From NCBI GenBank assembly GCA_947184155.2, contig CAMXCT020001413.1, positions 410,001-474,000 on the forward strand: a DNA stretch of 64,000 nt, read 5' to 3'. The position numbers and the translations under genes were made by a program. Shown one piece after another: positions 59,870 to 64,000 of the stretch. Below the pieces are notes generated by a model. The model was given only the letters and a program-made list of their open reading frames with translations. It was not told the origin of the DNA and searched no databases. Position 1 is the first letter of the stretch. Each line of letters opens with the position of its first letter. Source of the stretch: Cladocopium goreaui. Lineage: Eukaryota; Sar; Dinophyceae; Suessiales; Symbiodiniaceae.

Positions 59870-61775
59870 AATGCTGGCAGGCGCCGCCTGAGCAGCACGA
59901 TGGACACGCGTGCAATTTTCAAACGCATGTCAAACTCGACAGACTCAACAAACTCGACAAACCCAAACGACTATTTGCAGCTTGTCCAGTTGCTCTGGGT
60001 TTGGCTCTGAAGGATCTGTTGTGGTAACAAAAGCACAAAAAGCTTGAGATTAACAAATTGATGGCTTCAAATCATAGATAGAAAGTACCAGGAGCCTCTG
60101 GAGGCTGGCATGATGACAATTTCAGACGTACCGGAACCCTGTAAATCAGCCATGAAATTATATAATTTCTTCAAAGAGGTGCTCGCGTCGCTGTCTGCGA
60201 ATCCAGCCTCCTTCACGACGGAATGGGCCTAGGACAGGCTGCGAGTATGCGAGGGCGAGCACCAGGATCCGCCCAGTGTCTGATCATCTACCCACTTGAT
60301 GAAAAAACTCTCAATCGTTCTCAATCTCTCAGCTCTTTCTCATGCTTTCTCGCTAATTGAAGGGTCCCCTTGAGTCGTTGGAGTGTGACCAGGACTTCTT
60401 GGCGAGAGAAGTCCTTCTCTGTGGGAACTTTGCAACCAAGGCATTTTGATCTAAGCATGTTTTTTTTTGCCCATGAGCTACAAATGCCGTTACTCTAACT
60501 TTTTACTCTTTGCAAAAACGGGCTCCACGTGATTGAGGGCACTGGTGCCGCTGGGTTCTCATGGACAGGTCGGGAAGGTTTGAATGTGATGGTCCGCACA
60601 CAAACCCATACTGCAGAACACTTCCGAGAGGCTGCAAGACTTTGAAATGCTAATAATAGTTATTAACAATTAATGACAATAAAAATAACAATAACAATAT
60701 GAATATGTGTCATCCTATCTCTATGCAGCCCCCACCACCCAGCCAACGCTGCTCCCCTTCCAAGCTCCCCATTGGTGGAGTGGAGAATGGTGTGGTGTTT
60801 GAGTAGTTGGGTCGTTGGACATTTGGATGGCTAGGAAGTCAGGTAGTCAGGTGGTTGCTTCTGCAATTGGATAGGGATGCACGTCTGTATTTATATAATG
60901 ACCGTAGATCCGAGATTAGGAATCCAAATAAGTCAGAAAGGTATCAAATTTGGACACTTTAGCAGCTGGATGCACACATATTTACATATTTAAGCGATTG
61001 CGTTGGCAGCTGGCTAGTAACTTAGTAAGGTACCAGAGACAGTGTACATTAATTAGCTACTAAGATTTTCTAAGTGATCTGGGAGCATATCACTCAGACA
61101 ACACAAATTATGGTTTGCACCAGGCAAGACACGGCAAGACAAAGTGCCAAATCAGTGATACACTTCGGCACTTGCTCAGAGCTCGATGCGCGTGTTGGTG
61201 GCCATGGGCCAAGGAATGTCAGACTTGGCTGACTTGGCTCTGGGGCACTTGAAAAACTTGGTATTTTGGTCGGTCAATTCCGATAAAGACATCAAAACTC
61301 AACATGACTCGACCATACTCGACCTATACGGCCCACACTCAAACAGTCAGACAGTTCGTGAGACATGTTGCGAGCTCCCGGCTCATATGTGCTCACCACA
61401 TCCACACATTCAATCGAAACAACGCAGGTGAACCAGGCCTACAAGGCAAGTGAGCTGAACTGATGGATAACGATGGCTACATCTCCAGCGCTTTTGGAAT
61501 GCAAATTTCCGGGGAGTTGAGGGCAGCGGACAAAACGATGCGTCTGCCTGGGCCAATACAAGCTACTGAAAACGTTACCTATATATACAGATGTATAGAG
61601 GTGTATGCAAATGTATATCGTTTAAAAAGCATTAACCCCATCTTTCGTAGCATCTAGGAAGTGATGGATTCAGAGACTCAGAGCACCGATCTGCGATCCT
61701 AAGCCCGTACATCCCGTACATAACTGTCACGAATAAAACGAATAAACTGCACCTTTTTCGAGACAGTTATCCAAA
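59870..61775. other. No gene recognised
   Basis: Anonymous. Short frames only (up to about 81 codons), none with a motif. AAT-rich sequence near 60645-60700. Confidence 0.45.
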
Positions 61776-61776
61776 G

Positions 61777-61857
61777 GCTACGCCAGCTACGCCGGCTACG
61801 CCAATTACGCTCCGCTGATTTTGCGGTGACCTCGGTGACCTCGGTGACCTCGGTGTC
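61777..61857. repeat. Two 9-bp repeats (GCTACGCCN, then GGTGACCTC)
   Basis: GCTACGCC occurs about four times between 61777 and 61811. GGTGACCTC occurs about four times between 61824 and 61857. Confidence 0.85.
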
Positions 61858-62750
61858 AACTGAGGGCCAAACAGGTGGAGCTTGTATGCTGGCCTCACAT
61901 CCGAGGCTCACGGCACTGGAAAAATTAAAATTGTTTGCTATCGTTTGGTATAACCAGAAATAGATAGAAGATGATAGAAGTAGTCTCAAAATGTGTTGGG
62001 ATGAGATTGGCAAACACATCTTGCCAGAAGTGAACCGATTGTTCAAGCAAATGCATTTGGCAATGACTCGAATACTGTGGAACCTCAAGCCCTTTGAATT
62101 CGACCTCGAAATAAACAAATTTGGCCACCTTGCCAAGCTTAACAGGCTCACGGCATTCAATCCATTGAGGCAATTTGGAAAAAAAAATTGGCACCCACCC
62201 AATTTTGGCCAAATGCCACTTCCTTCTTGGTTGTGTCAATTGATTTTTTGACCATGTTTCAAGTCAATATCCGGGCACGATGCAGTTTCAAATTTGTAAA
62301 TCCCAAATTTCGTTTACTGCTACTTGGATGTGATGCATAAAATGAAGTCCGAGGCCTCATGAACTGCTGTCGTATGTAGTCATATTTCATGCTGACTCCT
62401 ACGCCATATGTAATAGACAAACCACAACTACACATGAGCAACCTGAGCCATCCGGCTGGCCCGACATATGGGGCTAAGTGAATGCCCTTGGCTGCGAAGG
62501 CAATGGAAGGTTTTTGGGGGGCCAAATGTCGTGAGACATTAGACTGATGGAAGATGTAAATTAGTGAGACCGGGAATTTTGAATCGAGGGCTCGAAGGAT
62601 CTCAAGGCTCCTCAAAAGGCATGGGCTGCAGTGCGACAAGAGATTGTTTTCTTGATTGTCGTCCCTAATGTTGTTCCCTCTGTGGTTCACTCTTCCTGGG
62701 GTCTGTGATACAATTCTTGGGTTTTGACGTTATTGTGGTTTGACTATTGA
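61858..62750. other. No gene recognised
   Basis: Anonymous sequence, with motif-free frames of up to 143 codons on the minus strand. Confidence 0.45.
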
Positions 62751-62751
62751 T

Positions 62752-63420
62752 CTAGATATAGTTCGAATATATTGATATATATATATATTTCTCTCTCTCT
62801 TTAATTATGGTATATTCAAAGCCATTATATATGTATAATTATGGTATATTCAAGGCCATTATATATATAATGATTACATTTACAAGTATTATCTATTTAT
62901 ACTACTATAATTATTTTACATATATATATATGTATGATTACTATAAATATATTGATTTAATTATTATATACATATATACTTATTTTATATATAATTATTG
63001 TAAATCATCAATTATATATAGATTTATTTATTTATTTAGTAAAATTATATTTCACTGTTATTTAAATATATATATATATAAATCAATAAATCTTGTATAT
63101 ATATATATAAATATTATTATATTATTTCTCATAAAATTTTTAACTAAATACATATTGTGTTAGATCTAAAAAACAATATATATATAATCTATATAACTAT
63201 TAAATATAATTAAATAAGTATTCATATATATATATAGTTTTTAAATATATTACTATATTGTAGACATATATATATGTGTGTCTACAATATATATATATAT
63301 TCTTTTTATGTAACTATATGTATATAACTATGAATTTATTGTTTTATTTACATGTAATTATTATATGTAGAAAAATATGATATATTATATTATATTTATA
63401 TGTATATTTATATACATATT
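62752..63420. repeat. Very AT-rich tract next to a retroelement fragment
   Basis: Almost only A and T, with TATATATA runs, for 670 bases. Apparent Tyr/Ile/Asn-rich frames follow from composition. It abuts sequence that leads into the second recombinase fragment, as TA tracts do at both ends of the first element. Confidence 0.9.
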
Positions 63421-63647
63421 CACCAACCATAGCTTTGCTTTCGGCACAGCTCGAAGGCCATAAGGACATTAGGCCCACTTGTTTTGGCCACTTTGGCCCA
63501 AACAGTCTGCACATGTTTGCAGTATCATCCGCACCAACTTGCTGAAGGTCAATGGCCCCAGATAGTGTTTCCCTTCCACTCTTTCCATCCGTCTTGACAA
63601 CCGGTACTTGTCTCTTTTTGCACTTGAAACGGGATGCAAGCACGAAC

Positions 63648-64000
63648 CTAAGTTTCAGCTCTGAAAAGCACATGCTGACAAGAACGAGCCACCTGAAGAA
63701 CAACATCTTTTGTCTCCAGAGGCACTTTCTGCAGATACACCAGAGCCGTCACCTCTTGAACATAAATGTCCATCATCTTTCTGTTTGCCCAGCGGCCTCG
63801 ACGCTGTAAAAGTCACGGCTTTCAGCCATCTGCATCAGCCATGTAGCTAGAAGCTAACTCCAGCGGACGCACCCCATTGTAAGGCACCAGCGGAAGCTTG
63901 AGAGCTTGCAGCACACTACGGAATCGCGACCTCAAAGTATTGCCACTAAAAGGCCAGAGTTTTTGGTGTGGCTTTAGTGGGCCCAGGAAAAGTTCAACAA
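63648..64000 (-). pseudogene. Second tyrosine recombinase fragment of the same element family, 5' end outside the window
   Basis: On the minus strand KLWPFSGNTLRSRFRSVLQA, then LKLPLVPYNGVRPLELAS, is followed by a break with two stops (about 63808-63850). It then resumes as LLQRRGRWANRKMMDIYVQE and runs to a stop at 63648-63650. R-R-G-R-W and the nucleophile Tyr of M-D-I-Y-V-Q-E are kept, but the S-L-R-P-G-G box with the second catalytic Arg, present in the copy at 4047-4793, is missing where the break lies. The gene is therefore dead. About 230 bases of 3' sequence separate the stop from the AT-rich tract. Confidence 0.8.

Noticed and set aside
62752..63420. Possible organelle-derived DNA because of extreme A+T content
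   Set aside because: The sequence is low-complexity TA repeats with no organelle gene, rRNA or tRNA fragment.

Overview
The window reads as nuclear DNA of a gene-poor, repeat-rich eukaryote, most probably a dinoflagellate of the Symbiodiniaceae type. That placement is inference. It rests on a tyrosine-recombinase retroelement whose protein motifs I recognise from dinoflagellate gene models, on many simple and complex tandem repeats, and on short coding-like islands bounded by GT/AG-type splice signals. I see no operons, ribosome binding sites, rRNA genes or convincing tRNA genes, and no complete, intact cellular gene.

Layout. Positions 1-3.5 kb hold no recognisable gene, only a degenerate TTGGGCCCAA-rich stretch and a TA tract. 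Positions 3.79-15.77 kb are one decayed DIRS-like retroelement read mainly on the minus strand. In its coding order it has a gag-like segment, the reverse transcriptase (RT) N-terminal part, the RT catalytic core, the RT C-terminal part, an RNase H-like domain with a methyltransferase-like domain inside it, and a tyrosine recombinase. The RT core (6.95-12.54 kb) lies on the opposite strand from both flanks. It is also split by 5.2 kb of two nested tandem arrays, inserted just after the catalytic V-I-D-D motif. One inversion of this segment restores the expected domain order. A 45-bp direct repeat bounds the element.

Positions 15.9-17.2 kb contain possible exons on the minus strand, one of them a symmetric phase-1 exon with good splice signals. 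Positions 18.7-26 kb are a succession of tandem arrays: a 10-bp CTTGCAGCCA family, a 43-44-bp family, (TTG/TTC)n, a 44-bp family next to a G-rich run, and an 18-bp TTTACACAGAGAAGT family. Two possible exon fragments lie among them, one with a kinase-like DFG motif. Positions 26-50 kb are mostly anonymous DNA with (GAT)n tracts, a coding-like repeat of about 104 bp, a second locus of the 18-bp family, a 1.3-kb GTGTAGA/GTGTGGA minisatellite, and weak alveolin-like and EF-hand-like fragments near 49.6-50.1 kb. Positions 50.17-51.32 kb hold a compact family of fold-back sequences built on ATTATAGAACGG. Positions 51.3-62.7 kb are anonymous with short or degenerate repeats. Positions 62.75-63.42 kb are nearly pure A+T. 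From there to the window edge runs the 3' part of a second, broken copy of the tyrosine recombinase.

The only genes seen to work together are those of the retroelement. By analogy with DIRS elements, RT and RNase H would make the cDNA and the tyrosine recombinase would integrate it. The copy here is inactivated by frameshifts, stops and rearrangement.
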